From: Aplectana chamaeleonis
Taxonomy: Eukaryota; Nematoda; Chromadorea; Rhabditida; Cosmocercidae
Direction: 5' to 3'
Length of the DNA stretch: 64,000 nucleotides
Assembly (NCBI GenBank): GCA_029168955.1
Contig: JAPDOI010000439.1
Coordinates: forward strand, 372,001-436,000
Both the position numbers and the translations under genes were made by a program. Positions 1 through 15,000 of the stretch are shown in pieces (the stretch's first letter is position 1; the number at the start of each line of letters is the position of its first letter). A model generated the notes under the pieces. That model had not been told where the DNA came from, did not search any database, and was given only the letters and a program-made list of their open reading frames with translations.

Positions 1-3000
1 TAAGGCCAGTCATGAGGTTGGAATGTGTTATTGCGATCCTTTCAGGTTCTGATCTTGTCAGCTTCAAGGAGAAGCTGAAACTTGAAAATTTCAAAATTCA
101 CTCTTAAGACTAAAATTTTCATTTTTCTGGTTTCAAGGCCAGCATTGAGATTGGAATGTGTTATTGCGATCCTATCAGGTTCTGATCTTGTCAGCTTCAA
201 GCAGAAGCTGAAATTTGAAAATTTCAAAATTCATTCTTAAGACTAAAATTTTCATTTTTCGGGTTTCAAGGCCAGTCATGAGGTTGGAATGTGTTATTGC
301 GATCCTTTCAGGTTCTGATCTTGTCAGCTTCAAGGAGAAGCTGAAACTTGAAAATTTCAAAATTCACTCTTAAGATTAAAATTTTCAATTTTCTGATTTT
401 AAGGCCAGTCATGAGGATGGAATGTGTTATTGCGATCCTTTCAGGTTCTGATCTTGTCAGCTTCAAGCAGAAGCTGAAATTTGAAAAATTTCAAAATTCA
501 TTCTTAAGACTAAAATTTTCATTTTCGGGTTTCAAGGCCAGTCATGAGGTTGGAATGTGTTATTGCGATCCTTTCAGGTTCTGATCTTGTCAGCTTCAAG
601 GAGAAGCTGAAACTTGAAAATTTCAAAATTCACTCTTAAGATTAAAATTTTCATTTTCTGATTTTAAGGCCAGTCATGAGGATGGAATGTGTTATTGCGA
701 TCCTATCAGGTTCTGATCTTGTCAGCTTCAAGCAGAAGCTGAAATTTGAAAATTTCAAAATTCATTCTTAAGACTAAAATTTTCATTTTCGGGTTTCAAG
801 GCCAGTCATGAGGTTGGAATGTGTTATTGCGATCCTTTCAGGTTCTGATCTTGTCAGCTTCAAGGAGAAGCTGAAACTTGAAAATTTCAAAATTCACTCT
901 TAAGACTAAAATTTTCATTTTCTGGTTTTAAGGCCAGTCATGAGGTTGGAATGTGTTATTGCGATCCTTTCAGGTTCTGATCCTGTCAGCTTCAAGCAGA
1001 AGCTGAAACTTGAAAATTTCAAAATTCATTCTTAAGACTAAAATTTTCATTTTCGGGTTTCAAGGCCAGTCATGAGGTTGGAATGTGTTATTGCGATCCT
1101 TTCAGGTTCTGATCTTGTCAGCTTCAGGAGAAGCTGAAACTTGAAAATTTCAAAATTCACTCTTAAGATTAAAATTTTCATTTTTCTGGTTTCAAGGCCA
1201 GTCATGAGGTTGGAATGTGTTATTGCGATCCTTTCAGGTTCTGATCCTGTCAGCTTCAAGCAGAAGCTGAAATTTGAAAATTTCAAAATTCATTCTTAAG
1301 ACTAAAATTTTCATTTTCGGGTTTCAAGGCCAGTCATGAGGTTGGAATGTGTTATTGCGATCCTTTCAGGTTCTGATCTTGTCAGCTTCAAGGAGAAGCT
1401 GAAACTTGAAAATTTCAAAATTCACTCTTAAGACTAAAATTTTCATTTTCTGGTTTTAAGGCCAGTCATGAGGTTGGAATGTGTTATTGCGATCCTTTCA
1501 GGTTCTGATCTTGTCAGCTTCAAGCAGAAGCTGAAATTTGAAAATTTCAAAATTCATTCTTAAGACTAAAATTTTCATTTTCGGGTTTCAAGGCCAGTCA
1601 TGAGGTTGGAATGTGTTATTGCGATCCTTTCAGGTTCTGATCTTGTCAGCTTCAAGCAGAAGCTGAAACTTGAAAATTTCAAAATTCACTCTTAAGACTA
1701 AAATTTTCATTTTCGGGTTTCAAGGCCAGTCATGAGGTTGGAATGTGTTATTGCGATCCTTTCAGGTTCTGATCTTGTCAGCTTCAAGGAGAAGCTGAAA
1801 CTTGAAAATTTCAAAATTCACTCTTAAGACTAAAATTTTCATTTTCTGGTTTCAAGGCCAGTCATGAGGTTGGAATGTGTTATTGCGATCCTTTCAGGTT
1901 CTGATCTTGTCAGCTTCAAGCAGAAGCTGAAACTTGAAAATTTCAAAATTCACTCTTAAGACTAAAATTTTCAATTTTCTGGTTTTAAGGCCAGTCATTG
2001 AGGATGGAATGTGTTATTGCGATCCTTTCAGGTTCTGATCTTGTCAGCTTCAAGCAGAAGCTGAAATTTGAAAATTTCAAAATTCATTCTTAAGACTAAA
2101 ATTTTCATTTTTCGGGTTTCAAGGCCAGTCATGAGGTTGGAATGTGTTATTGCGATCCTTTCAGGTTCTGATCTTGTCAGCTTCAAGGAGAAGCTGAAAC
2201 TTGAAAATTTCAAAATTCACTCTTAAGATTAAATTTTTCAATTTTCTGATTTTAAGGCCAGTCATGCGGATGGAATGTGTTATTGCGATCCTTTCAGGTT
2301 CTGATCTTGTCAGCTTCAAGCAGAAGCTGAAATTTGAAAATTTCAAAATTCATTCTTAAGACTAAAATTTTCATTTTTCGGGTTTCAAGGCCAGTCATGA
2401 GGTTGGAATGTGTTATTGCGATCCTTTCAGGTTCTGATCTTGTCAGCTTCAAGGAGAAGCTGAAACTTGAAAATTTCAAAATTCACTCTTAAGATTAAAA
2501 TTTTCAATTTTCTGATTTTAAGGCCAGTCATGAGGATGGAATGTGTTATTGCGATCCTATCAGGTTCTGATCTTGTCAGCTTCAAGCAGAAGCTGAAATT
2601 TGAAAATTTCAAAATTCATTCTTAAGACTAAAATTTTCATTTTTCGGGTTTCAAGGCCAGTCATGAGGTTGGAATGTGTTATTGCGATCCTTTCAGGTTC
2701 TGATCTTGTCAGCTTCAAGGAGAAGCTGAAACTTGAAAATTTCAAAATTCACTCTTAAGACTAAAATTTTCATTTTTCTGTTTTAAGGCCAGTCATGAGG
2801 TTGGAATGTGTTATTGCGATCCTTTCAGGTTCTGATCCTGTCAGCTTCAAGCAGAAGCTGAAACTTGAAAATTTCAAAATTCATTCTTAAGACTAAAATT
2901 TTCATTTTTCGGGTTTCAAGGCCAGTCATGAGGTTGGAATGTGTTATTGCGATCCTTTCAGGTTCTGATCCTGTCAGCTTCAAGCAGAAGCTGAAATTTG

Positions 3001-6000
3001 AAAATTTCAAAATTCATTCTTAAGACTAAAATTTTCATTTTTCGGGTTTCAAGGCCAGTCATGAGGTTGGAATGTGTTATTGCGATCCTTTCAGGTTCTG
3101 ATCTTGTCAGCTTCAAGGAGAAGCTGAAACTTGAAAATTTCAAAATTCACTCTTAAGACTAAAATTTTCATTTTTCTGATTTTAAGGCCAGTCATGAGGA
3201 TGGAATGTGTTATTGCGATCCTATCAGGTTCTGATCTTGTCAGCTTCAAGCAGAAGCTTAAATTTGAAAATTTCAAAATTCATTCTTAAGACTAAAATTT
3301 TCATTTTCGGGTTTCAAGGCCAGTCATTGAGGTTGGAATGTGTTATTGCGATCCTTTCAGGTTCTGATCTTGTCAGCTTCAAGCAGAAGCTGAAATTTGA
3401 AAATTTCAAAATTCATTCTTAAGACTAAAATTTTCATTTTTCGGGTTTCAAGGCCAGTCATGAGGTTGGAATGTGTTATTGCGATCCTTTCAGGTTCTGA
3501 TCTTGTCAGCTTCAAGGAGAAGCTGAAACTTGAAAATTTCAAAATTCACTCTTAAGACTAAAATTTTCATTTTTCTGGTTTCAAGGCCAGCATTGAGATT
3601 GGAATGTGTTATTGCGATCCTTTCAGGTTCTGATCTTGTCAGCTTCAAGGAGAAGCTGAAACTTGAAAATTTCAAAATTCACTCTTAAGACTAAAATTTT
3701 CATTTTTCTGGTTTCAAGGCCAGCATTGAGATTGGAATGTGTTATTGCGATCCTTTCAGGTTCTGATCTTGTCAGCTTCAAGCAGAAGCTGAAATTTGAA
3801 AATTTCAAAATTCATTCTTAAGACTAAAATTTTCATTTTTCGGGTTTCAAGGCCAGTCATGAGGTTGGAATGTGTTATTGCGATCCTTTCAGGTTCTGAT
3901 CTTGTCAGCTTCAAGGAGAAGCTGAAACTTGAAAATTTCAAAATTCACTCTTAAGACTAAAATTTTCAATTTTCTGATTTTAAGGCCAGTCATGCGGATG
4001 GAATGTGTTATTGCGATCCTTTCAGGTTCTGATCTTGTCAGCTTCAAGCAGAAGCTGAAATTTGAAAATTTCAAAATTCATTCTTAAGACTAAAATTTTC
4101 AATTTTCTGATTTTAAGGCCAGTCATGAGGATGGAATGTGTTATTGCGATCCTTTCAGGTTCTGATCTTGTCAGCTTCAAGGAGAAGCTGAAACTTGAAA
4201 ATTTCAAAATTCACTCTTAAGATTAAAATTTTCAATTTTCTGATTTTAAGGCCAGTCATGAGGATGGAATGTGTTATTGCGATCCTATCAGGTTCTGATC
4301 TTGTCAGCTTCAAGCAGAAGCTGAAATTTGAAAATTTCAAAATTCATTCTTAAGACTAAAATTTTCATTTTTCGGGTTTCAAGGCCAGTCATGAGGTTGG
4401 AATGTGTTATTGCGATCCTTTCAGGTTCTGATCTTGTCAGCTTCAAGGAGAAGCTGAAACTTGAAAATTTCAAAATTCACTCTTAAGACTAAAATTTTCA
4501 TTTTTCTGTTTTAAGGCCAGTCATGAGGTTGGAATGTGTTATTGCGATCCTTTCAGGTTCTGATCCTGTCAGCTTCAAGGAGAAGCTGAAACTTGAAAAT
4601 TTCAGAATTCATTCTTAAGACTAAAATTTTCATTTTTCGGGTTTCAAGGCCAGTCATGAGGTTGGAATGTGTTATTGCGATCCTTTCAGGTTCTGATCCT
4701 GTCAGCTTCAAGCAGAAGCTGAAATTTGAAAATTTCAAAATTCATTCTTAAGACTAAAATTTTCATTTTTCGGGTTTCAAGGCCAGTCATGAGGTTGGAA
4801 TGTGTTATTGCGATCCTTTCAGGTTCTGATCTTGTCAGCTTCAAGGAGAAGCTGAAACTTGAAAATTTCAAAATTCACTCTTAAGACTAAAATTTTCAAT
4901 TTTCTGATTTTAAGGCCAGTCATGCGGATGGAATGTGTTATTGCGATCCTTTCAGGTTCTGATCTTGTCAGCTTCAAGCAGAAGCTGAAATTTGAAAATT
5001 TCAAAATTCATTCTTAAGACTAAAATTTTCATTTTTCGGGTTTCAAGGCCAGTCATGAGGTTGGAATGTGTTATTGCGATCCTTTCAGGTTCTGATCCTG
5101 TCAGCTTCAAGCAGAAGCTGAAATTTGAAAATTTCAAGAATTCATTCTTAAGACTAAAATTTTCATTTTTCGGGTTTCAAGGCCAGTCATTGAGATTGGA
5201 ATGTGTTATTGCGATCCTTTCAGGTTCTGATCTTGTCAGCTTCAAGGAGAAGCTGAAACTTGAAAATTTCAAAATTCATTCTTAAGACTAAAATTTTCAT
5301 TTTTTCTGGTTTCAAGGCCAGTCATGAGGTTGGAATGTGTTATTGCGATCCTTTCAGGTTCTGATCCTGTCAGCTTCAAGCAGAAGCTGAAACTTGAAAA
5401 TTTCAAAATTCATTCTTAAGACTAAAATTTTCATTTTCGGGTTTCAAGGCCAGTCATGAGGTTGGAATGTGTTATTGCGATCCTTTCAGGTTCTGATCTT
5501 GTCAGCTTCAAGGAGAAGCTGAAACTTGAAAATTTCAAAATTCACTCTTAAGACTAAAATTTTCAATTTTCTGATTTTAAGGCCAGTCATGCGGATGGAA
5601 TGTGTTATTGCGATCCTTTCAGGTTCTGATCTTGTCAGCTTCAAGCAGAAGCTGAAACTTGAAAATTTCAAAATTCATTCTTAAGACTAAAATTTTCATT
5701 TTTCTGGTTTCAAGGCCAGTCATGAGGTTGGAATGTGTTATTGCGATCCTTTCAGGTTCTGATCTTGTCAGCTTCAAGGAGAAGCTGAAACTTGAAAATT
5801 TCAAAATTCACTCTTAAGACTAAAATTTTCAATTTTCTGATTTTAAGGCCAGTCGTGCGGATGGAATGTGTTATTGCGATCCTTTCAGGTTCTGATCTTG
5901 TCAGCTTCAAGCAGAAGCTGAAATTTGAAAATTTCAAAATTCATTCTTAAGACTAAAATTTTCATTTTCGGGTTTCAAGGCCAGTCATGAGGTTGGAATG

Positions 6001-9000
6001 TGTTATTGCGATCCTTTCAGGTTCTGATCTTGTCAGCTTCAAGGAGAAGCTGAAACTTGAAAATTTCAAAATTCACTCTTAAGATTAAAATTTTCAATTT
6101 TCTGATTTTAAGGCCAGTCATGAGGATGGAATGTGTTATTGCGATCCTTTCAGGTTCTGATCTTGTCAGCTTCAAGCAGAAGCTGAAATTTGAAAATTTC
6201 AAAATTCATTCTTAAGACTAAAATTTTCATTTTCTGGGTTTCAAGGCCAGTCATGAGGTTGGAATGTGTTATTGCGATCCTTTCAGGTTCTGATCTTGTC
6301 AGCTTCAAGGAGAAGCTGAAACTTGAAAATTTCAAAATTCACTTTTAAGACCAAAATTTTCATTTTTCTGTTTTAAGGCCAGTCATGAGGTTGGAATGTG
6401 TTATTGCGATCCTTTCAGGTTCTGATCCTGTCAGCTTCAAGGAGAAGCTGAAACTTGAAAATTTCAAAATTCATTCTTAAGACTAAAATTTTCATTTTTC
6501 GGGTTTCAAGGCCAGTCATGAGGTTGGAATGTGTTATTGCGATCCTTTCAGGTTCTGATCCTGTCAGCTTCAAGCAGAAGCTGAAACTTGAAAATTTCAA
6601 AATTCATTCTTAAGACTAAAATTTTCATTTTTCGGGTTTCAAGGCCAGTCATGAGGTTGGAATGTGTTATTGCGATCCTTTCAGGTTCTGATCCTGTCAG
6701 CTTCAAGCAGAAGCTGAAACTTGAAAATTTCAAAATTCACTCTTAAGACTAAAATTTTCATTTTTCTGGTTTCAAGGCCAGCATTGAGATTGGAATGTGT
6801 TATTGCGATCCTTTCAGGTTCTGATCTTGTCAGCTTCAAGGAGAAGCTGAAACTTGAAAATTTCAAAATTCATTCTTAACACTAAAATTTTCATTTTCGG
6901 GTTTCAAGGCCAGTCATGAGGTTGGAATGTGTTATTGCGATCCTTTCAGGTTCTGATCCTGTCAGCTTCAAGCAGAAGCTGAAATTTGAAAATTTCAAAA
7001 TTCACTCTTAAGACTAAAATTTTCATTTTCGGGTTTCAAGGCCAGTCATGAGGTTGGAATGTGTTATTGCGATCCTTTCAGGTTCTGATCCTGTCAGCTT
7101 CAAGCAGAAGCTGAAACTTGAAAATTTCAGAATTCATTCTTAAGACTAAAATTTTCATTTTCTGTTTCAAGGCCAGTCATGAGGTTGGAATGTGTTATTG
7201 CGATCCTTTCAGGTTCTGATCCTGTCAGCTTCAAGCAGAAGCTGAAATTTGAAAATTTCAAAATTCATTCTTAAGACTAAAATTTTCATTTTCGGGTTTC
7301 AAGGCCAGTCATGAGGTTGGAATGTGTTATTGCGATCCTTTCAGGTTCTGATCCTGTCAGCTTCAAGCAGAAGCTGAAACTTGAAAATTTCAAAATTCAC
7401 TCTTAAGACTAAAATTTTCATTTTCTGGTTTTAAGGCCAGTCATTGAGATTGGAATGTGTTATTGCGATCCTTTCAGGTTCTGATCTTGTCAGCTTCAAG
7501 GAGAAGCTGAAACTTGAAAATTTCAAAATTCACTCTTAAGACTAAAATTTTCATTTTTCTGATTTTAAGGCCAGTCATGAGGATGGAATGTGTTATTGCG
7601 ATCCTTTCAGGTTCTGATCCTGTCAGCTTCAAGCAGAAGCTGAAACTTGAAAATTTCAAAATTCATTCTTAAGACTAAAATTTTCATTTTTCTGGTTTCA
7701 AGGCCAGTCATGAGGTTGGAATGTGTTATTGCGATCCTTTCAGGTTCTGATCCTGTCAGCTTCAAGCAGAAGCTGAAACTTGAAAATTTCAAAATTCACT
7801 CTTAAGACTAAAATTTTCATTTTTCTGATTTTAAGGCCAGTCATGAGGATGGAATGTGTTATTGCGATCCTTTCAGGTTCTGATCCTGTCAGCTTCAAGG
7901 AGAAGCTGAAACTTGAAAATTTCAAAATTCATTCTTAAGACTAAAATTTTCATTTTTCGGGTTTCAAGGCCAGTCATGAGGTTGGAATGTGTTATTGCGA
8001 TCCTTTCAGGTTCTGATCCTGTCAGCTTCAAGCAGAAGCTGAAATTTGAAAATTTCAAAATTCATTCTTAAGACTAAAATTTTTTCATTTTCGGGTTTCA
8101 AGGCCAGTCATGAGGTTGGAATGTGTTATTGCGATCCTTTCAGGTTCTGATCCTGTCAGCTTCAAGGAGAAGCTGAAACTTGAAAATTTCAAAATTCACT
8201 CTTAAGACTAAAATTTTCCATTTTCTGGTTTTAAGGCCAGTCATGAGGTTGGAATGTGTTATTGCGATCCTTTCAGGTTCTGATCCTGTCAGCTTCAAGC
8301 AGAAGCTGAAACTTGAAAATTTCAAAATTCACTCTTAAGACTAAAATTTTCATTTTTCTGTTTCAAGGCCAGTCATGAGGTTGGAATGTGTTATTGCGAT
8401 CCTTTCAGGTTCTGATCCTGTCAGCTTCAAGCAGAAGCTGAAACTTGAAAATTTCAAAATTCATTCTTAAGACTAAAATTTTCATTTTTCGGGTTTCAAG
8501 GCCAGTCATGAGGTTGGAATGTGTTATTGCGATCCTTTCAGGTTCTGATCCTGTCAGCTTCAAGCAGAAGCTGAAACTTGAAAATTTCAAAATTCACTCT
8601 TAAGACTAAAATTTTCATTTTTCTAGTTTCAAGGCCAGTCATGAGGTTGGAATGTGTTTTTGCGATCCTTTCAGGTCCTGATCCTGTCAGCTTCAAGCAG
8701 AAGCTGAAACTTGAAAATTTCAAAATTCACTCTTAAGACTAAAATTTTCATTTTTCTGGTTTCAAGGCCAGCATTGAGATTGGAATGTGTTATTGCGATC
8801 CTTTCAGGTTCTGATCTTGTCAGCTTCAAGCAGAAGCTGAAATTTGAAAATTTCAAAATTCATTCTTAAGACTAAAATTTTCATTTTTCGGGTTTCAAGG
8901 CCAGTCATGAGGTTGGAATGTGTTATTGCGATCCTTTCAGGTTCTGATCCTGTCAGCTTCAAGCAGAAGCTGAAATTTGAAAATTTCAAAATTCACTCTT

Positions 9001-12000
9001 AAGACTAAAATTTTCATTTTCTGATTTCAAGGCCAGTCATGAGGATGGAATGTGTTATTGCGATCCTTTCAGGTTCTGATCTTGTCAGCTTCAAGCAGAA
9101 GCTGAAACTTGAAAATTTCAAAATTCACTCTTAAGACTAAAATTTTCATTTTCTGTTTCAAGGCCAGTCATGAGGTTGGAATGTGTTGTGCGATCCTTTC
9201 AGGTTCTGATCCTGTCAGCTTCAAGCAGAAGCTGAAACTTGAAAATTTCAAAATTCACTCTTAAGACTAAAATTTTCATCTGGTTTAAGGCCAGTCATGA
9301 GGTTGGAATGTGTTATTGCGATCCTTTCAGGTTCTGATCTTGTCAGCTTCAAGCAGAAGCTGAAACTTGAAAATTTCAAAATTCATTCTTAAGACTAAAA
9401 TTTTCATTTTCGGGTTTCAAGGCCAGTCATGAGGTTGGAATGTGTTATTGCGATCCTTTCAGGTTCTGATCCTGTCAGCTTCAAGCAGAAGCTGAAACTT
9501 GAAAATTTCAAAATTCACTCTTAAGACTAAAATTTTCATTTTTCTGGTTTTAAGGCCAGTCATGAGGTTGGAATGTGTTATTGCGATCCTTTCAGGTTCT
9601 GATCCTGTCAGCTTCAAGCAGAAGCTGAAACTTGAAAATTTCAAAATTCACTCTTAAGACTAAAATTTTCATTTTCTGGTTTCAAGGCCAGTCATTGAGA
9701 TTGGAATGTGTTATTGCGATCCTATCAGGTTCTGATCTTGTCAGCTTCAAGCAGAAGCTGAAATTTGAAAATTTCAAAATTCATTCTTAAGACTAAAATT
9801 TTTCATTTTTCGGGTTTCAAGGCCAGTCATGAGGTTGGAATGTGTTATTGCGATCCTTTCAGGTTCTGATCTTGTCAGCTTCAAGGAGAAGCTGAAACTT
9901 GAAAATTTCAAAATTCACTCTTAAGACTAAAATTTTCATTTTCTGATTTCAAGGCCAGTCATGAGGATGGAATGTGTTATTGCGATCCTTTCAGGTTCTG
10001 ATCCTGTCAGCTTCAAGCAGAAGCTGAAACTTGAAAATTTCAAAATTCACTCTTAAGACTAAAATTTTCATTTTTCTGTTTTAAGGCCAGTCATGAGGAT
10101 GGAATGTGTTATTGCGATCCTTTCAGGTTCTGATCCTGTCAGCTTCAAGCAGAAGCTGAAATTTGAAAATTTCAAAATTCATTCTTAAGACTGAAATTTT
10201 CATTTTTCGGGTTTCAAGGCCAGTCATGAGGTTGGAATGTGTTCTTGCGATCCTTTCAGGTTCTGATCCTGTCAGCTTCAAGCAGAAGCTGAAACTTGAA
10301 AATTTCAAAATTCACTCTTAAGACTAAAATTTTCATTTTTCTGATTTTAAGGCCAGTCATGAGGATGGAATGTGTTATTGCGATCCTTTCAGGTTCTGAT
10401 CTTGTCAGCTTCAAGGAGAAGCTGAAACTTGAAAATTTCAAAATTCACTCTTAAGACTAAAATTTTCATTTTCTGTTTTAAGGCCAGTCATGAGGTTGGA
10501 ATGTGTTATTGCGATCCTTTCAGGTTCTGATCCTGTCAGCTTCAAGGAGAAGCTGAAACTTGAAAATTTCAGAATTCATTCTTAAGACTAAAATTTTCAT
10601 TTTTCGGGTTTCAAGGCCAGTCATGAGGTTGGAATGTGTTATTGCGATCCTTTCAGGTTCTGATCTTGTCAGCTTCAAGGAGAAGCTGAAACTTGAAAAT
10701 TTCAAAATTCACTCTTAAGATTAAAATTTTCATTTTTCGGGTTTCAAGGCCAGTCATGAGGATGGAATGTGTTGTTGCGACCCTTTCAGGTTCTGATCCT
10801 GTCAGCTTCAAGCAGAAGCTGAAATTTGAAAATTTCAAAATTCATTCTTAAGACTAAAATTTTCATTTTTCGGGTTTCAAGGCCAGTCATGAGGTTGGAA
10901 TGTGTTATTGCGATCCTTTCAGGTTCTGATCTTGTCAGCTTCAAGGAGAAGCTGAAACTTGAAAATTTCAAAATTCACTCTTAAGATTAAAATTTTCAAT
11001 TTTCTGATTTTAAGGCCAGTCATGAGGATGGAATGTGTTATTGCGATCCTTTCAGGTTCTGATCTTGTCAGCTTCAAGCAGAAGCTGAAACTTGAAAATT
11101 TCAAAATTCACTCTTAAGACTAAAATTTTCATTTTTCTGTTTTAAGGCCAGTCATGAGGATGGAATGTGTTATTGCGATCCTTTCAGGTTCTGATCCTGT
11201 CAGCTTCAAGCAGAAGCTGAAATTTGAAAATTTCAAAATTCATTCTTAAGACTAAAATTTTCATTTTTCGGGTTTCAAGGCCAGTCATGAGGTTGGAATG
11301 TGTTATTGCGATCCTTTCAGGTTCTGATCCTGTCAGCTTCAAGCAGAAGCTGAAACTTGAAAATTTCAAAATTCACTCTTAAGACTAAAATTTTCATTTT
11401 TCTGTTTTAAGGCCAGTCATGAGGGTGGAATGTGTTATTGCGATCCTTTCAGGTTCTGATCTTGTCAGCTTCAAGGAGAAGCTGAAACTTGAAAATTTCA
11501 AAATTCACTCTTAAGACTAAAATTTTCATTTTTCTGTTTTAAGGCCAGTCATGAGGTTGGAATGTGTTATTGCGATTCTTTCAGGTTCTGATCCTGTCAG
11601 CTTCAAGGAGAAGCTGAAACTTGAAAATTTCAAAATTCACTCTTAAGACTAAAATTTTCATTTTTCGGGTTTCAAGGCCAGTCATGAGGTTGGAATGTGT
11701 TATTGCGATCCTTTCAGGTTCTGATCCTGTCAGCTTCAAGGAGAAGCTGAAACTTGAAAAATTTCAAAATTCACTTTTAAGACCAAAATTTTCAATTTTC
11801 TGATTTTAAGGCCAGTCATGAGGATGGAATGTGTTATTGCGATCCTTTCAGGTTCTGATCCTGTCAGCTTCAAGCAGAAGCTGAAACTTGAAAATTTCAA
11901 AATTCATTCTTAAGACTAAAATTTTCATTTTTCGGGTTTCAAGGCCAGTCATGAGGTTGGAATGTGTTATTGCGATCCTTTCAGGTTCTGATCCTGTCAG

Positions 12001-15000
12001 CTTCAAGCAGAAGCTGAAACTTGAAAATTTCAAAATTCATTCTTAAGACTAAAATTTTCATTTTTCTGTTTTAAGGCCAGTCATGAGGTTGGAATGTGTT
12101 ATTGCGATCCTTTCAGGTTCTGATCTTGTCAGCTTCAAGGAGAAGCTGAAACTTGAAAAATTTCAAAATTCACTCTTAAGACTAAAATTTTCATTTTCTG
12201 TTTTAAGGCCAGTCATGAGGTTGGAATGTGTTATTGCGATCCTTTCAGGTTCTGATCCTGTCAGCTTCAAGCAGAAGCTGAAACTTGAAAATTTCAAAAT
12301 TCACTCTTAAGACTAAAATTTTCATTTTTTCTGTTTTAAGGCCAGTCATGAGGTTGGAATGTGTTATTGCGATCCTTTCAGGTTCTGATCCTGTCAGCTT
12401 CAAGCAGAAGCTGAAACTTGAAAATTTCAAAATTCATTCTTAAGACTAAAATTTTCATTTTCGGGTTTCAAGGCCAGTCATGAGGTTGGAATGTGTTATT
12501 GCGATCCTTTCAGGTTCTGATCTTGTCAGCTTCAAGGAGAAGCTGAAACTTGAAAATTTCAAAATTCACTCTTAAGACTAAAATTTTCAATTTTCTGATT
12601 TTAAGGCCAGTCATGAGGTTGGAATGTGTTATTGCGATCCTTTCAGGTTCTGATCCTGTCAGCTTCAAGCAGAAGCTGAAACTTGAAAATTTCAAAATTC
12701 ATTCTTAAGACTAAAATTTTCATTTTCGGGTTTCAAGGCCAGTCATGAGGTTGGAATGTGTTATTGCGATCCTTTCAGGTTCTGATCTTGTCAGCTTCAA
12801 GGAGAAGCTGAAACTTGAAAATTTCAAAATTCATTCTTAAGACTAAAATTTTCATTTTCGGGTTTCAAGGCCAGTCATGAGGTTGGAATGTGTTATTGCG
12901 ATCCTTTCAGGTTCTGATCCTGTCAGCTTCAAGCAGAAGCTGAAACTTGAAAATTTCAAAATTCACTCTTAAGACTAAAATTTTCAATTTTCTGATTTTA
13001 AGGCCAGTCATGAGGATGGAATGTGTTATTGCGATCCTTTCAGGTTCTGATCTTGTCAGCTTCAAGGAGAAGCTGAAACTTGAAAATTTCAAAATTCATT
13101 CTTAAGACTAAAATTTTCATTTTTCTGGTTTTAAGGCCAGTCATGAGGTTGGAATGTGTTATTGCGATCCTTTCAGGTTCTGATCTTGTCAGCTTCAAGC
13201 AGAAGCTGAAACTTGAAAATTTCAAAATTCATTCTTAAGACTAAAATTTTCAATTTTCTGATTTCAAAGGCCAGTCATGAGGTTGGAATGTGTTATTGCG
13301 ATCCTTTTCAGGTTCTGATCCTGTCAGCTTCAAGCAGAAGCTGAAACTTGAAAATTTCAAAATTCACTCTTAAGACTAAAATTTTCATTTTTCTGTTTCA
13401 AGGCCAGTCATGAGGTTGGAATGTGTTATTGCGATCCTTTCAGGTTCTGATCTTGTCAGCTTCAAGCAGAAGCTGAAACTTGAAAATTTCAAAATTCACT
13501 CTTAAGACTAAAATTTTCATTTTTTCGGGTTTTAAGGCCAGTCATGAGGTTGGAATGTGTTAGTTATTGCGATCCTTTCAGGTTCTGATCCTGTCAGCTT
13601 CAAGCAGAAGCTGAAACTTGAAAAATTTCAAAATTCATTCTTAAGACTAAAATTTTTCATTTTCGGGTTTCAAGGCCAGTCATGAGGTTGGAATGTGTTA
13701 TTGCGATCCTTTCAGGTTCTGATCTTGTCAGCTTCAAGGAGAAGCTGAAACTTGAAAATTTCAAAATTCACTCTTAAGATTAAAATTTTCAATTTTCTGA
13801 TTTTAAGGCCAGTCATGAGGATGGAATGTGTTTATTGCGATCCTTTCAGGTTCTGATCCTGTCAGCTTCAAGCAGAAGCTGAAACTTGAAAAATTTCAAA
13901 ATTCATTCTTAAGACTAAAATTTTCATTTTTCGGGTTTCAAGGCCAGTCATGAGGTTGGAATGTGTTATTGCGATCCTTTCAGGTTCTGATCCTGTCAGC
14001 TTCAGCAGAAGCTGAAACTTGAAAATTTCAAAATTCACTCTTAAGACTAAAATTTTCATTTTCTAGTTTTAAGGCCAGTCATGAGGTTGGAATGTGTTAT
14101 TGCGATCCTTTCAGGTTCTGATCTTGTCAGCTTCAAGCAGAAGCTGAAATTTGAAAAATTTCAAAATTCATTCTTAAGACTAAAATTTTCAATTTTCGGG
14201 TTTCAAGGCCAGTCATGAGGTTGGAATGTGTTATTGCGATCCTTTCAGGTTCTGATCTTGTCAGCTTCAAGGAGAAGCTGAAACTTGAAAATTTCAAAAA
14301 TTCACTCTTAAGATTAAAATTTTCAATTTTCTGGTTTTAAGGCCAGCATTGAGGATGGAATGTGTTATTGCGATCCTTTCAGGTTCTGATCTTGTCAGCT
14401 TCAAGGAGAAGCTGAAACTTGAAAATTTCAAAATTCACTTTTAAGATTAAAATTTTCAATTTTTCTGATTTTAAGGCCAGTCATGAGGTTGGAATGTGTT
14501 ATTGCGATCCTTTCAGGTTTCTGATCCTGTCAGCTTCAAGCAGAAGCTGAAACTTGAAAAATTTCAGAATTCACTCTTAAGACTAAAATTTTCATTTTTC
14601 GGGTTTCAAGGCCAGTCATGAGGTTGGAATGTGTTATTGCAGATCCTTTCAGGTTCTGATCCTGTCAGCTTCAAGCAGAAGCTGAAACTTGAAAATTTCA
14701 AAATTCATTCTTAAGACTAAAATTTTCATTTTCGGGTTTCAAGGCCAGTCATGAGGTTGGAATGTGTTATTGCGATCCTTTCAGGTTCTGATCTTGTCAG
14801 CTTCAAGGAGAAGCTGAAACTTGAAAAATTTCAAAATTCATTCTTAAGACTAAAATTTTCATTTTTCGGGTTTCAAGGCCAGTCATGAGGTTGGAATGTG
14901 TTCTTGCGATCCTTTCAGGTTCTGATCCTGTCAGCTTCAAGCAGAAGCTGAAACTTGAAAATTTCAAAATTCACTCTTAAGACTAAAATTTTCATTTTTC

